Origin: Paenibacillus_AR mesotrionivorans
Lineage (GTDB): Bacteria > Bacillota > Bacilli > Paenibacillales > NBRC-103111
Direction: 5' to 3'
NCBI RefSeq assembly: GCF_046098205.1
Contig: NZ_JBJURJ010000015.1
Location: 1 to 64,000 of the forward strand
Length of the DNA: 64,000 bases
Part shown: in pieces, positions 1-7,069 of the stretch
Layout of the letters: each line of letters starts with the position of its first letter
How positions within the stretch are numbered: the stretch's first letter is position 1
Made by a program: the position numbers and the translations under genes
The notes under the pieces: generated by a model
Database searches by the model: none
What the model was told of the DNA's origin: nothing
Seen by the model: only the letters and a program-made list of their open reading frames with translations

Positions 1-70
1 CGTTTATTTGCTCCCGCGCCACGTGCTCCGACCCTGCTAAACCGGAGGGCTTGACAAAAACGTTCATAGC

Positions 71-250
71 AACGAATCTGAGCAACGCTATTTGACTATA
101 TGCAGGCAAAATATAAATCTAACGAATCTCAGACACACTATTTGTCCGAATTGGCGCCGAAATGCGTTCTAGCAGGCAAATAGCGTGTTATAGATTCGTT
201 AGATTTTTTAGCATGCCCGTTTTCGCGAAATAGGGTGGCTGAGCCGGAAT
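71..250. repeat. 2+2 inverted 50-nt-period element, locus 1
   Basis: Direct copies of a 24-nt motif starting AACGAATCTGAG and ending CTATTTG lie at 71-94 and 121-144. Inverted copies lie at 177-200 and, more diverged, 227-250. The period is exactly 50 nt on both sides. The motif resembles that of the loci near 1984 and 18789, with AATC in place of GGAC. It lies upstream of the tauE-like promoter; its left neighbour is outside the window. The four copies would fold into a long interrupted hairpin. Function unknown. Confidence 0.75.
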
Positions 251-276
251 GTGGAGGCGCTTCACAAAAAATTGTT

Positions 277-306
277 TTGACAAGGAGCATTCTTCCAACT
301 TATAAT
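277..306 (+). promoter_or_regulatory. Sigma-A-type promoter of the TauE-like gene
   Basis: A perfect TTGACA at 277-282 and a perfect TATAAT at 301-306 are separated by 18 bp, and lie 45 bp before the chosen start of the exporter gene. This suggests strong housekeeping transcription. Confidence 0.75.
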
Positions 307-350
307 TCCTATATTATAACTAGGTATTATCGGAATGGTGAGGGATGTTT

Positions 351-1124
351 ATGGATTGGACAATTGCGTGTCTGGGACTGCTGGTGGGGCTTCTGGTAGG
401 ACTAACCGGTGTAGGCGGTGCAGCGCTGCTGACCCCGCTTCTTGTGATGATCGGCATCCATCCTTCCATCGCGGTGGGCACGGATCTGTTTTACAATTCC
501 ATCACCAAGCTGTTCGGCACCTTTCAGCATTGGCGGCAGCGCACCGTAAATCTGACGCTGGTCCGTTATCTCGCCATCGGGAGCATTCCCGGTGCTGTTT
601 GCTCTATCATCCTTCTGAAGGTATTTGACAGCTTTTTTCAGGATTCGGAGACCTTTCTGAAACATACCTTAGGTATCGTGCTGATTATCGCCTCCTTGGC
701 CACTCTGTTGAAGCCGCTGTTCAAATTTCGGCAGCCGCCTGCAGATGAAGCGGGGGACGGCCTATCCATTTATCAAGCCAAGCGGAAGCAGGTTGTGGGT
801 ATCGGATTCGTCCTGGGTTTTATTGTAGGGATGACCTCCATCGGATCGGGTTCGCTGTTTGCCCTGGCGATGCTGTACCTGTTCCGGATGAAAGCCTCGG
901 AGATTGTGGGCACGGATATCGCCCATGCCTTCCTGCTGGTAACGGTGGCGGGCCTTCTCCACGCTAGCTTCGGCAATGTTGACTTCGTCCTTGCCGGCAA
1001 TCTGCTAGTAGGCTCCATCCCAGGTGTGCTGGTAGGAAGCCGTCTCTCCGCCAGGATTCCCGCGGTTCCCCTGCGGACAGCTATGGCGGGCATTATTCTG
1101 CTGAGCGGTCTCAAAATGATTTAA
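351..1124 (+). CDS. TauE/SafE-family membrane exporter (sulfite/organosulfonate type)
   Basis: A 257-residue, almost wholly hydrophobic protein with the glycine-rich first helix of the TauE/SafE (DUF81) family (GLLVGLLVGLTGVGGA) and the second half-repeat glycines near residues 155-170 (GFIVGMTSIGSGS). About eight membrane segments fit the family, whose members export sulfite, sulfoacetate or related anions; the substrate here cannot be told. An ATG at 345 abuts the GGTGAGGG ribosome binding site, so the ATG at 351, six bases after it, is the likelier start. It is monocistronic: own promoter, and a terminator directly after the stop. Confidence 0.88.
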   Translation: MDWTIACLGLLVGLLVGLTGVGGAALLTPLLVMIGIHPSIAVGTDLFYNSITKLFGTFQHWRQRTVNLTLVRYLAIGSIPGAVCSIILLKVFDSFFQDSETFLKHTLGIVLIIASLATLLKPLFKFRQPPADEAGDGLSIYQAKRKQVVGIGFVLGFIVGMTSIGSGSLFALAMLYLFRMKASEIVGTDIAHAFLLVTVAGLLHASFGNVDFVLAGNLLVGSIPGVLVGSRLSARIPAVPLRTAMAGIILLSGLKMI

Positions 1125-1132
1125 ACCTTTAC

Positions 1133-1164
1133 CCCGACAGGTCTGTGGACCTGCCGGGTTTTTC
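1133..1164 (+). terminator. Intrinsic terminator after TauE-like gene
   Basis: A perfect 11-bp stem, CCCGACAGGTC with GACCTGCCGGG and a TGTG loop, is followed by TTTTT. It begins 8 bases after the stop codon. Confidence 0.9.
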
Positions 1165-1238
1165 GCTATTTTCAGAGGAAAGCAGGAGAAGCAGGAATAA
1201 TATGAGAATAATGCAGGAGTAAAGAAGGAGGGGGAGCC

Positions 1239-1937
1239 ATGAGCAAAACCATTGCTGTGGTAGGGGAGTACCGCGGGAATTCCAAACCTCAAGCGGCGCT
1301 GAACGCTGCTCTGAAGGATATACGGGACGGTTTCGGGTATCCGGTGGATTACGAGTGGGTGGACACGGATGAGGTGGAACGGATGGGAGCGGCGCTGCTA
1401 AAAGGGTACGCAGGGATATGGAGCGCACCGGGCAGCCCGTTCCGCAGTCTGGAGGGGGCCTTGGCGGCCATTTCCTACGCCAGGCGGAATCAGGTGCCGC
1501 ATCTGGGGACCTGTGCGGGCTTCCAGCACACCATTCTGGAGTATGCCCGGAATGTGCTGGATATTCCGGAGGCGCAGCATGAGGAGTATAATCCGGAGGC
1601 GGATGTCCTGTTTATTACCCGGCTGGCTTGCTCCCTAGCGGGGCAGGACCTGGAGATTCTGCTGGAGGAGGGGACCCTGGCCTTTTCCTGTTATGGGGAA
1701 AAGCATGCTACGGAAAGCTACTATTGCAATTTCGGCATCAATCCCGGGTTCCGGGGCAAGCTCGTCCACAGCGGTCTGCGGCTGTCCGGCAAAGACAAGG
1801 AGGGGGAGGTGAGGATCGTGGAGCTTCCCGGCCATCCCTTCTTCGCCGCCACCTTGTTTGTCCCGCAAACCCGCTCCACCCGGGAGGCGCCGCATCCGCT
1901 GATCCTGCGGTTTGTCCAGGCTTGTATGGGGCAGTAG
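1239..1937 (+). CDS. CTP synthase C-terminal-like class I amidotransferase paralogue
   Basis: A 232-residue protein resembling only the glutaminase half of CTP synthase. The nucleophile elbow is present (GTCAGFQH, Cys near residue 90), as is the late ELPGHPFF stretch. Where CTP synthase has the catalytic HPE of its Cys-His-Glu triad, this protein reads VPQ (ATLFVPQ), so His and Glu are both replaced. It matches what is annotated as CTP synthase C-terminal region-related protein. Ordinary glutaminase activity is doubtful; a binding role or different chemistry is possible. The ATG follows GGAGGGGGAG. No neighbour suggests a pathway. Confidence 0.8.
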   Translation: MSKTIAVVGEYRGNSKPQAALNAALKDIRDGFGYPVDYEWVDTDEVERMGAALLKGYAGIWSAPGSPFRSLEGALAAISYARRNQVPHLGTCAGFQHTILEYARNVLDIPEAQHEEYNPEADVLFITRLACSLAGQDLEILLEEGTLAFSCYGEKHATESYYCNFGINPGFRGKLVHSGLRLSGKDKEGEVRIVELPGHPFFAATLFVPQTRSTREAPHPLILRFVQACMGQ

Positions 1938-1980
1938 CAGATAATCGGATGTCTCCCAGGTGAGGACTGGGCGAATTATC

Positions 1981-2162
1981 ACACGGACTGATGATCCGTT
2001 ATTTTGCCAAAACAAAGGGGTTTGCCTGTTGTGCGGACCTGGTTCCGTTATTTGCTTCTATAAACAGAAAAACCGGCTGTTTTGCCCTCCATAACGGATC
2101 GTGAGTCCGTGTGAAGCGGAAAACACCGGTTTTTTGTTAAATAACGGATGCTGTGTCCGTAA
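1981..2162. repeat. 2+2 inverted 50-nt-period element, locus 2
   Basis: The motif core CGGAC..(N)..CCGTTATTT occurs directly at 1984 and 2034. Its inverse (AATAACGG..GTCCG) occurs with GTCCG ending at 2109 and 2159. Both spacings are exactly 50. The element fills the gap between two convergent genes. The stretch between the inverted copies holds a small AAAA-N6-TTTT hairpin (AAAACACCGGTTTT), so it may also act as a two-way terminator. Confidence 0.8.
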
Positions 2163-2201
2163 ATATGGCTCAGCCCGTTAATGGTGCTGGGCAGAAGACC
2201 G

Positions 2202-3281
2202 CTACCATTTGGTCAGCTTGCGTACCAGCGCCGCCAGATCCTCTTCACCGTTGACGAACACCCGCTTCAGCTTATAGGGATGCTGCTTCGGGGTGGTTTT
2301 TCCCTGGTCGATGGTGAACGCGTAACGGAAGCCGTTGTCTTTGAGAATCTTCAGTGTCGCATTGTTGTATTGGCCGTAAGGGTAGCAGAACACATCTGCC
2401 GTCACTCCCAGTTTTTCCTCAATCTGCTTTCTCGCTTCCATAATTTCGTAGGCCTGCTCCTCAGCGGTCAGCTTGGTCAGGTAAGGATGGGTCATACCAT
2501 GGGGATGAATGTCCCAGCCGTTGTCCCGCAGATCCGCGGCCTGGTCCCAGTTGATAAAGCGTTTGTCGTCCATGACGCCCGGCGACATGAACAGAGTAGC
2601 AGGAAAACCAAGCTTGGAGAGAAGCGGCATTACGGTGCTGTGGTTATCCACGTAGCCGTCGTCAAAGGTCAGGAGCACAGGCTTATCGGGAGCGGCGGCC
2701 TGGCCCTCCATAATAGCGGAAAACTCCGCCATGGTTAACGGATGGTAGCCGTTGTCCGCCAAATATTGCATCTGTTCGGTAAATTTCGTGGGGCTCACCA
2801 CTGCGGTGCTGCCCGGCATTACCTGAACACTGTGGTAATAAAGCACTGGAATGGAGACGGTCTTTTGGCTGCCGGCCCCGCTGTTATAGACAGAGGCGGT
2901 GACGCTGGGCGCAGCCGCATCGGAAGCAGCCGGCAGCGGGGAGGAAGATGGGGGAGCAGGGGAATCAAAGCTTGCGGTCAAATCCGGTATGGCGGAGCCT
3001 TCTGCAGAAGCAGCGGCCGAAGGTGGAGCAGCCGTTCCGGCACCGGCATGGGAAGTGACAGACACAGAGGGAGAGGGTGTCTCCAACTGGGAAACAGGCT
3101 CCGTAGACGCAGTGTCTACATCCGCCGGGGATGCCGTTGCCGGAAGCTCCGATTCCACCACCTGGGCCAAGGCAGGCTCGAAGGGTTTATCTCCAAAATC
3201 GAACAAAATTGGAACGGCCACCGCTGCCAGAAGCAAGCAGATGGCACCCACATACACAGCTGCGCGTTGACTCAATTTCAT
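2202..3281 (-). CDS. Secreted polysaccharide deacetylase (CE4)
   Basis: A 359-residue carbohydrate esterase family 4 protein. An N-terminal hydrophobic segment (signal peptide or anchor) is followed by about 120 residues rich in Pro, Ala and Ser, probably a cell-wall spacer, then a NodB-like domain with the metal-site motif LTFDDGYVDN, the HPHGMTHPYL motif and the late CYPYGQYN motif. The family removes N-acetyl groups from peptidoglycan or poly-N-acetylglucosamine. An ATG 15 bases upstream lies inside the ribosome binding site (GGAGGTG), so the start at 3281 is preferred. The next gene, DUF2161, is on the same strand 42 bp upstream. Confidence 0.9.
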   Translation of the reverse strand: MKLSQRAAVYVGAICLLLAAVAVPILFDFGDKPFEPALAQVVESELPATASPADVDTASTEPVSQLETPSPSVSVTSHAGAGTAAPPSAAASAEGSAIPDLTASFDSPAPPSSSPLPAASDAAAPSVTASVYNSGAGSQKTVSIPVLYYHSVQVMPGSTAVVSPTKFTEQMQYLADNGYHPLTMAEFSAIMEGQAAAPDKPVLLTFDDGYVDNHSTVMPLLSKLGFPATLFMSPGVMDDKRFINWDQAADLRDNGWDIHPHGMTHPYLTKLTAEEQAYEIMEARKQIEEKLGVTADVFCYPYGQYNNATLKILKDNGFRYAFTIDQGKTTPKQHPYKLKRVFVNGEEDLAALVRKLTKW

Positions 3282-3323
3282 AGCAAGCACCTCCATAAAA
3301 GGGTAACGTGCCTAGAGTCTATC

Positions 3324-4055
3324 TTATTGTTTCAGGGTGCCCGCGGCTTCTCCGGGTACCGTCCAGCCGGTTACAACGGTTTCGTACATACGAAGTGCCT
3401 CTTTACCCGTTGGGGTAAGGTCATAAGTGCCACGGTTTACCCGCTGGTACCATCCGTAATAATTTTTTTGGAGGATGGAGGTGATCTTGGGGCTGCCCGT
3501 CAGCTCCCGCAGGCGCGCTGTGGTTAACGGACCGTGGGTTTCCATCGCCAGCGCACAGCGCAGGGCGGTTTCCCGGTATCCGGTAACCAGCTTCTGCCGG
3601 GTGCTGCCCCCTACGTTGTAGTCGGCGGAGCGCTGGCGGAATTCCGCCACCAGGCTGGCGGTGCGGCGGGCCATCCGCTTGGGGGTGTACGGCTCCGGAT
3701 CGCATTGAATATGTACGGCGGGTTTTTTCGTTTTGTAGAAGCGGACGGTGAGCAACCCTACTCCGATCCGCCTGCACAGCCGGATAATATCATTCCAGGC
3801 CAAGCCGTGGGGAGCGCGTCCTGACGGGTTCATTTCTACGGCCAGATACACACGCTCGGAGGTGCGCAGCCGGTCCAGTCCCTGGATAAGAAGAGGCAGG
3901 TTGAAGGTACGCTTCAGCTCCACAATGACTGGGTCCTCGCCGCTTTTTAGCGCCACCAGATCGCAATGCTTTACCTCACCCCTGACCTCATAGCCATTGG
4001 CCTCAAAAAAGTGCTTCACGGGTGCATATAGCTCCGTTTCATGTTGAATGGGCAT
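3324..4055 (-). CDS. DUF2161 family, PD-(D/E)XK-nuclease-like protein
   Basis: A 243-residue protein of a family predicted to carry a PD-(D/E)XK nuclease fold. The N-terminal region shows the expected pattern: an early Glu (TELYAPVKHFFEANGYEVRGE), then CDLVALK and, about 10 residues on, IVELKR, which would supply the Asp and the E-x-K active-site residues. The C-terminal half looks like a winged helix (LRELTGSPKITSILQKNYYGW). Biological role unknown. The start at 4055 follows CAGGAGGA at good spacing; the longer alternative at 4079 lacks a site. Confidence 0.75.
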   Translation of the reverse strand: MPIQHETELYAPVKHFFEANGYEVRGEVKHCDLVALKSGEDPVIVELKRTFNLPLLIQGLDRLRTSERVYLAVEMNPSGRAPHGLAWNDIIRLCRRIGVGLLTVRFYKTKKPAVHIQCDPEPYTPKRMARRTASLVAEFRQRSADYNVGGSTRQKLVTGYRETALRCALAMETHGPLTTARLRELTGSPKITSILQKNYYGWYQRVNRGTYDLTPTGKEALRMYETVVTGWTVPGEAAGTLKQ

Positions 4056-4105
4056 GCTGTTATTTTCCTCCTGAAACACTTTACTCGGCAGGCGTGCTGC
4101 GCTTA

Positions 4106-4687
4106 TCAGCGGTGGATTCCGTTTGACTTCGGGGAAGCGGCGGACGGGGCGGACGGTTCACGGAACCCGCGGTCCGTCACATAATTCTCCACACTCCAAA
4201 TGCCCTTGCCCCCGGCCTGTGCCTCCGCCGCGGCACTGCGGAAATCCTCCACATACTTCACGTCCGGCGGAAACACCGCCACACGGGCCAGCCCTTCCTC
4301 CAGCAGCAGCCGGTTCACCAGCTTATCGTCCAGCCATACATAATAGAGAGAGCGTCCGTACGCGTCCTTCGCCGAGATATCCCGCTCCAGCCGCACCTCT
4401 TTACCGGTGAGCAGCTTCCGGGTGAACGCCGCTGCTTCAAGACCGAAGGGCTGGGGCTCCTGAAGCCCCGGCTTGCGGATCTCCGGCGTATCCACCAGAA
4501 TCATCCGGACGGTTTCCTTGCGGCTGCCGATGGCCACCTCGATGGTGTCCCCATCGATGGTTCTGGTAACGGACGCCTCAACGGTCCCGCCGATCCCGGG
4601 AGAGGTGGTTCCGGCGGAAGGGGGTGCCCCCTGTCCGTTCGTGCAGGCAGCCAGGAGCAGGCAAATGATCCATCCCCATTTTTTCAT
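4106..4687 (-). CDS. Thermonuclease (SNase)-like lipoprotein
   Basis: A 193-residue protein with a lipoprotein signal peptide (lipobox LLAAC, Cys near residue 15) and a staphylococcal-nuclease OB-fold domain. SNase hallmarks are visible: RTIDGDTIEV, VRMILVDTPEIRKP, the Glu-bearing GKEVRLERD and KDAYGRSLYYVW. These correspond to the catalytic Arg-Glu-Arg and the calcium-binding Asp residues, so the enzyme is probably an active membrane-tethered nuclease. The start follows AGGAGAAGG. It shares its direction with the DUF2161 and deacetylase genes, but the 50-bp gap leaves operon membership open. Confidence 0.88.
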   Translation of the reverse strand: MKKWGWIICLLLAACTNGQGAPPSAGTTSPGIGGTVEASVTRTIDGDTIEVAIGSRKETVRMILVDTPEIRKPGLQEPQPFGLEAAAFTRKLLTGKEVRLERDISAKDAYGRSLYYVWLDDKLVNRLLLEEGLARVAVFPPDVKYVEDFRSAAAEAQAGGKGIWSVENYVTDRGFREPSAPSAASPKSNGIHR

Positions 4688-5127
4688 GCGGGCCTTCTCC
4701 TGATTGTTTAATGGTTATGAAATCTTATAGCAGCCAAATGTCCAAAATGAATGGAAATGCTGCTGTATCCTGTATTTACCCCTAACCATGGGAATCTTAA
4801 TCCATTCCCTTTACAATTCCACAAGACTTGGGATTTTTCCTGCAAGCCCTTTGGGCCTATGGAAAATAGAGGCAGGCGGAAACCGCCCCGAACATGGTAT
4901 AGTGAAAGGGAGGAATAGAGAGTAACCGCCAGAAGCTTATGCTATATTTTATGCTCGCGGCGGACAAGGTTATGAATGCTTCCGGTGAAAAGGACGATGG
5001 TATGGTATGGCAGCGGTATATGCTGTTCTACCCGATAGATTAGAGGTACGCCTTCAGGGCGGAGAGCGGAACAGTGTTCCGCCTTCGCTGGCAGGCTGCA
5101 CCGCGTAACATGAGGAGGGAACCGCGC
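4688..5127. other. Intergenic region between divergent genes
   Basis: This 440-bp gap separates the divergent thermonuclease and DUF6483 genes. An open frame of 34 codons runs from ATG 4939 to TAG 5041, but its nearest ribosome-binding-like GGAGG lies 25 bases upstream, so I do not call it. An inverted repeat around 5057-5090 (GGCGGAGAGCGGAACAGTGTTCCGCC) sits 40 bp before the DUF6483 gene and could be a leader hairpin or operator. Nothing else is recognisable. Confidence 0.4.
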
Positions 5128-5814
5128 TTGTTTCAACGGGACTATATTCTTCGCATGATCGAGCAACTGTCCCAGGTGATGGCCCGGCTCCTGCTGCTTA
5201 AATCCCTGGAGGAGCGCCAGGAGGCTCTGCTCCTGCTTGAAGAATTCTATGGCAAGCTCCGCCTGCCCCCGGCCAGGCTGCTCCTGCGTATGTCCGATTC
5301 CGAGCTGCTCTCTCTGATCAGCACCAACGGCCAGCCTGATCTGGACAAGGCGGTTGGGCTGGGGATGCTGTTGAAGGAGGAGGGCCGGGTCCATGAATCC
5401 ATGGAGGAATACGGCGAAAGCGGGGAACGTTTCCGCAAGGCGCTGTACCTGTTTCTTTCCGCGGAGCATCTGGGGGCGAATATGCCGGGAGCCGATTGCC
5501 GGGACCTGATCAAGGAGACCCGGGAGCTGCTGCGGCCGTACTCCATTCCGGAGCATACGCTGCTTTTGCTGTTGGACTATTACACGGGAGCGGGGCAGTA
5601 CGCCCTGGCTGAGGATGTATTGTTCGAGCTGCTGGAGCAGGATGTGTCGCTGGCGGGGCGTGAGGCGGGTGAGCGCTTCTACCGTATGCTGCAGGAGGTG
5701 CCTGACGAATCGCTGGAGGAAGGCCGCCTGCCCCGCGATGAGGTGGAGCAGGGCCGATCCGATATGGAGCGGATCGCCGCGCGGGCCGGGGAGGCTGCCC
5801 CCCGGGCGGATTGA
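5128..5814 (+). CDS. DUF6483 family helical protein
   Basis: A 228-residue, leucine-rich and mostly helical protein starting LFQRDYILRMIEQLSQVMARLL, which I recognise as the DUF6483 family common in Firmicutes. The role is unknown; later residues resemble TPR-like helical pairs (AEHTLLLLLDYYTGAGQYALAEDVLFELLE-like pattern). The TTG start at 5128 is chosen because GAGGAGGGA lies seven bases upstream and translation then begins exactly with the family's FQRDYILRMIE. A terminator follows 20 bases after the stop. Confidence 0.78.
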   Translation: MFQRDYILRMIEQLSQVMARLLLLKSLEERQEALLLLEEFYGKLRLPPARLLLRMSDSELLSLISTNGQPDLDKAVGLGMLLKEEGRVHESMEEYGESGERFRKALYLFLSAEHLGANMPGADCRDLIKETRELLRPYSIPEHTLLLLLDYYTGAGQYALAEDVLFELLEQDVSLAGREAGERFYRMLQEVPDESLEEGRLPRDEVEQGRSDMERIAARAGEAAPRAD

Positions 5815-5833
5815 GAGTGCAGGGCGGCGAAAT

Positions 5834-5861
5834 GGACCAGGGGAGGCCCTGGTCTTTTTTT
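5834..5861 (+). terminator. Intrinsic terminator after DUF6483 gene
   Basis: GACCAGGG and CCCTGGTC pair around a GAGG loop, followed by seven T residues. Confidence 0.9.
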
Positions 5862-5908
5862 GTGCACAGAACATTCACTGGAAATGGCAGTAAGGATCTG
5901 CCGTCCCG

Positions 5909-6613
5909 TTAGGACTGAAAACCAATGACCGTCCACTCGTCGACATAACTCCAAAAATCAATATGATATTTGGGCTGCCGTTTAGCAGACCAGAATACAC
6001 CCTCATTTTCTCCGCAGTTGGCGGCATCAATGACGATATACGAGCCCATTCCGTTGGTAAAAAAACCAAAGGATGCGGTCAGGTCAAGCTGCAGCGGCTC
6101 CTTAAGCTCCTCAAGAATACTCCATTCCAGGTCATCGTCTCCCAGATATGTAACGGATTCAAAGGGAACAAGCCCCATTGATTCGCTGGCGTAATAATAA
6201 AAACCGTTATGTACATGCCCATAAAAATGTCGGAGGGAACGGGGAAGCTTGTCCCAGTGCTTCTCCAGCTCGCTGTTATTCATATCGTCTTGGGGATTTC
6301 GGCCTTCATAATAAAAAATTCCGCCGTCAGGATTGCGGATGGTATACAAAACCGAATAAACATTCCCGCATTCCAGCAGCTCAACTTCCTCCAGATAATC
6401 AGCCAGATAGGAAATTGTATTCCGCAGCTCAGTGGCCACACTATTCTTCCATACCTTCAATATCGCTTCTTTTCGCTTGTTTGTATTCGCCTCCTTGAAT
6501 ATGTCACGCCACACATCAGGTATGAGAGCTGCCTCAATATCAGTTAATTCCTTGCTTGAAACCATACGAACCCCGGGATTGTATTCTCTTAGATAACTCA
6601 GTTTTTCTTCCAT
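5909..6613 (-). CDS. SUKH (SMI1/KNR4)-like protein
   Basis: A 234-residue acidic protein. The middle part (LPRSLRHFYGHVHNGFYYYASESMGLVP, then a short acidic loop GDDDLEW) matches the SUKH fold pattern. SUKH proteins are common as immunity proteins to polymorphic toxins, but many have no known partner. No toxin gene is adjacent. The AT-richer composition compared with neighbours is compatible with acquisition. The start follows GGAGATGAT. The function is inferred only from the fold-type match. Confidence 0.6.
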   Translation of the reverse strand: MEEKLSYLREYNPGVRMVSSKELTDIEAALIPDVWRDIFKEANTNKRKEAILKVWKNSVATELRNTISYLADYLEEVELLECGNVYSVLYTIRNPDGGIFYYEGRNPQDDMNNSELEKHWDKLPRSLRHFYGHVHNGFYYYASESMGLVPFESVTYLGDDDLEWSILEELKEPLQLDLTASFGFFTNGMGSYIVIDAANCGENEGVFWSAKRQPKYHIDFWSYVDEWTVIGFQS

Positions 6614-7069
6614 AGTTTAATCATCTCCATAAAAAGGAATAAACAGGCAGGCTCAGTATATCAATAAATGGTTTTACATACCAGGGCTGAAGGTTGGGAA
6701 AGGCATTTAGCCAGTGCTCTCTGCGGGAAGAGGGCGCCCTCCTTTTGGACGGAAACGGATGGACAAACCCTGTGTGTAGGTTTAATCGTCTGTTATACCA
6801 TTATTAACACTCTGTTTTATGAAAACGATTAGACAAACTTCTGTAACATTTCGTTCACAAACCCAGCATAAACTTGTGAAAATAGTGTAACATTATCCAA
6901 TGAAAGCCTTATTATTCGGGATTTTCTGAGATTTCAACCGTATTTTCATTCACAAACGTGTCACCATTCTGTCTCTTTTCCTTTTGGCAAAATAGGTGTA
7001 TGATTTGGTTATAGAAATTGCTGTTATATAAATTACTTAAATCTGTTTTATTCGGAGGGAATGTTGATC
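6614..7069 (+). promoter_or_regulatory. Long AT-rich leader upstream of pflB
   Basis: No gene is visible in these 456 bases. Half-sites of a Rex/Fnr-like palindrome recur: TTCACAAA near 6851, TTGTGAAAATAG near 6874 and TTCACAAA near 6948. TGTGAAAATAGTGTAACA near 6875 resembles one degenerate full site. This suggests oxygen- or NADH-linked control of pyruvate formate-lyase. A strong ribosome binding site (CGGAGGGA) ends the region. Site boundaries are inferred by eye. Confidence 0.5.

Noticed and set aside
71..250. CRISPR array reading of the 50-nt-period repeats
   Set aside because: Copies switch orientation (two direct, two inverse), number four, and motif differs at each locus; a CRISPR array has same-direction, identical repeats.
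4939..5043. 34-codon frame before the DUF6483 gene
   Set aside because: No ribosome binding site at useful distance and no recognised motif; treated as chance.
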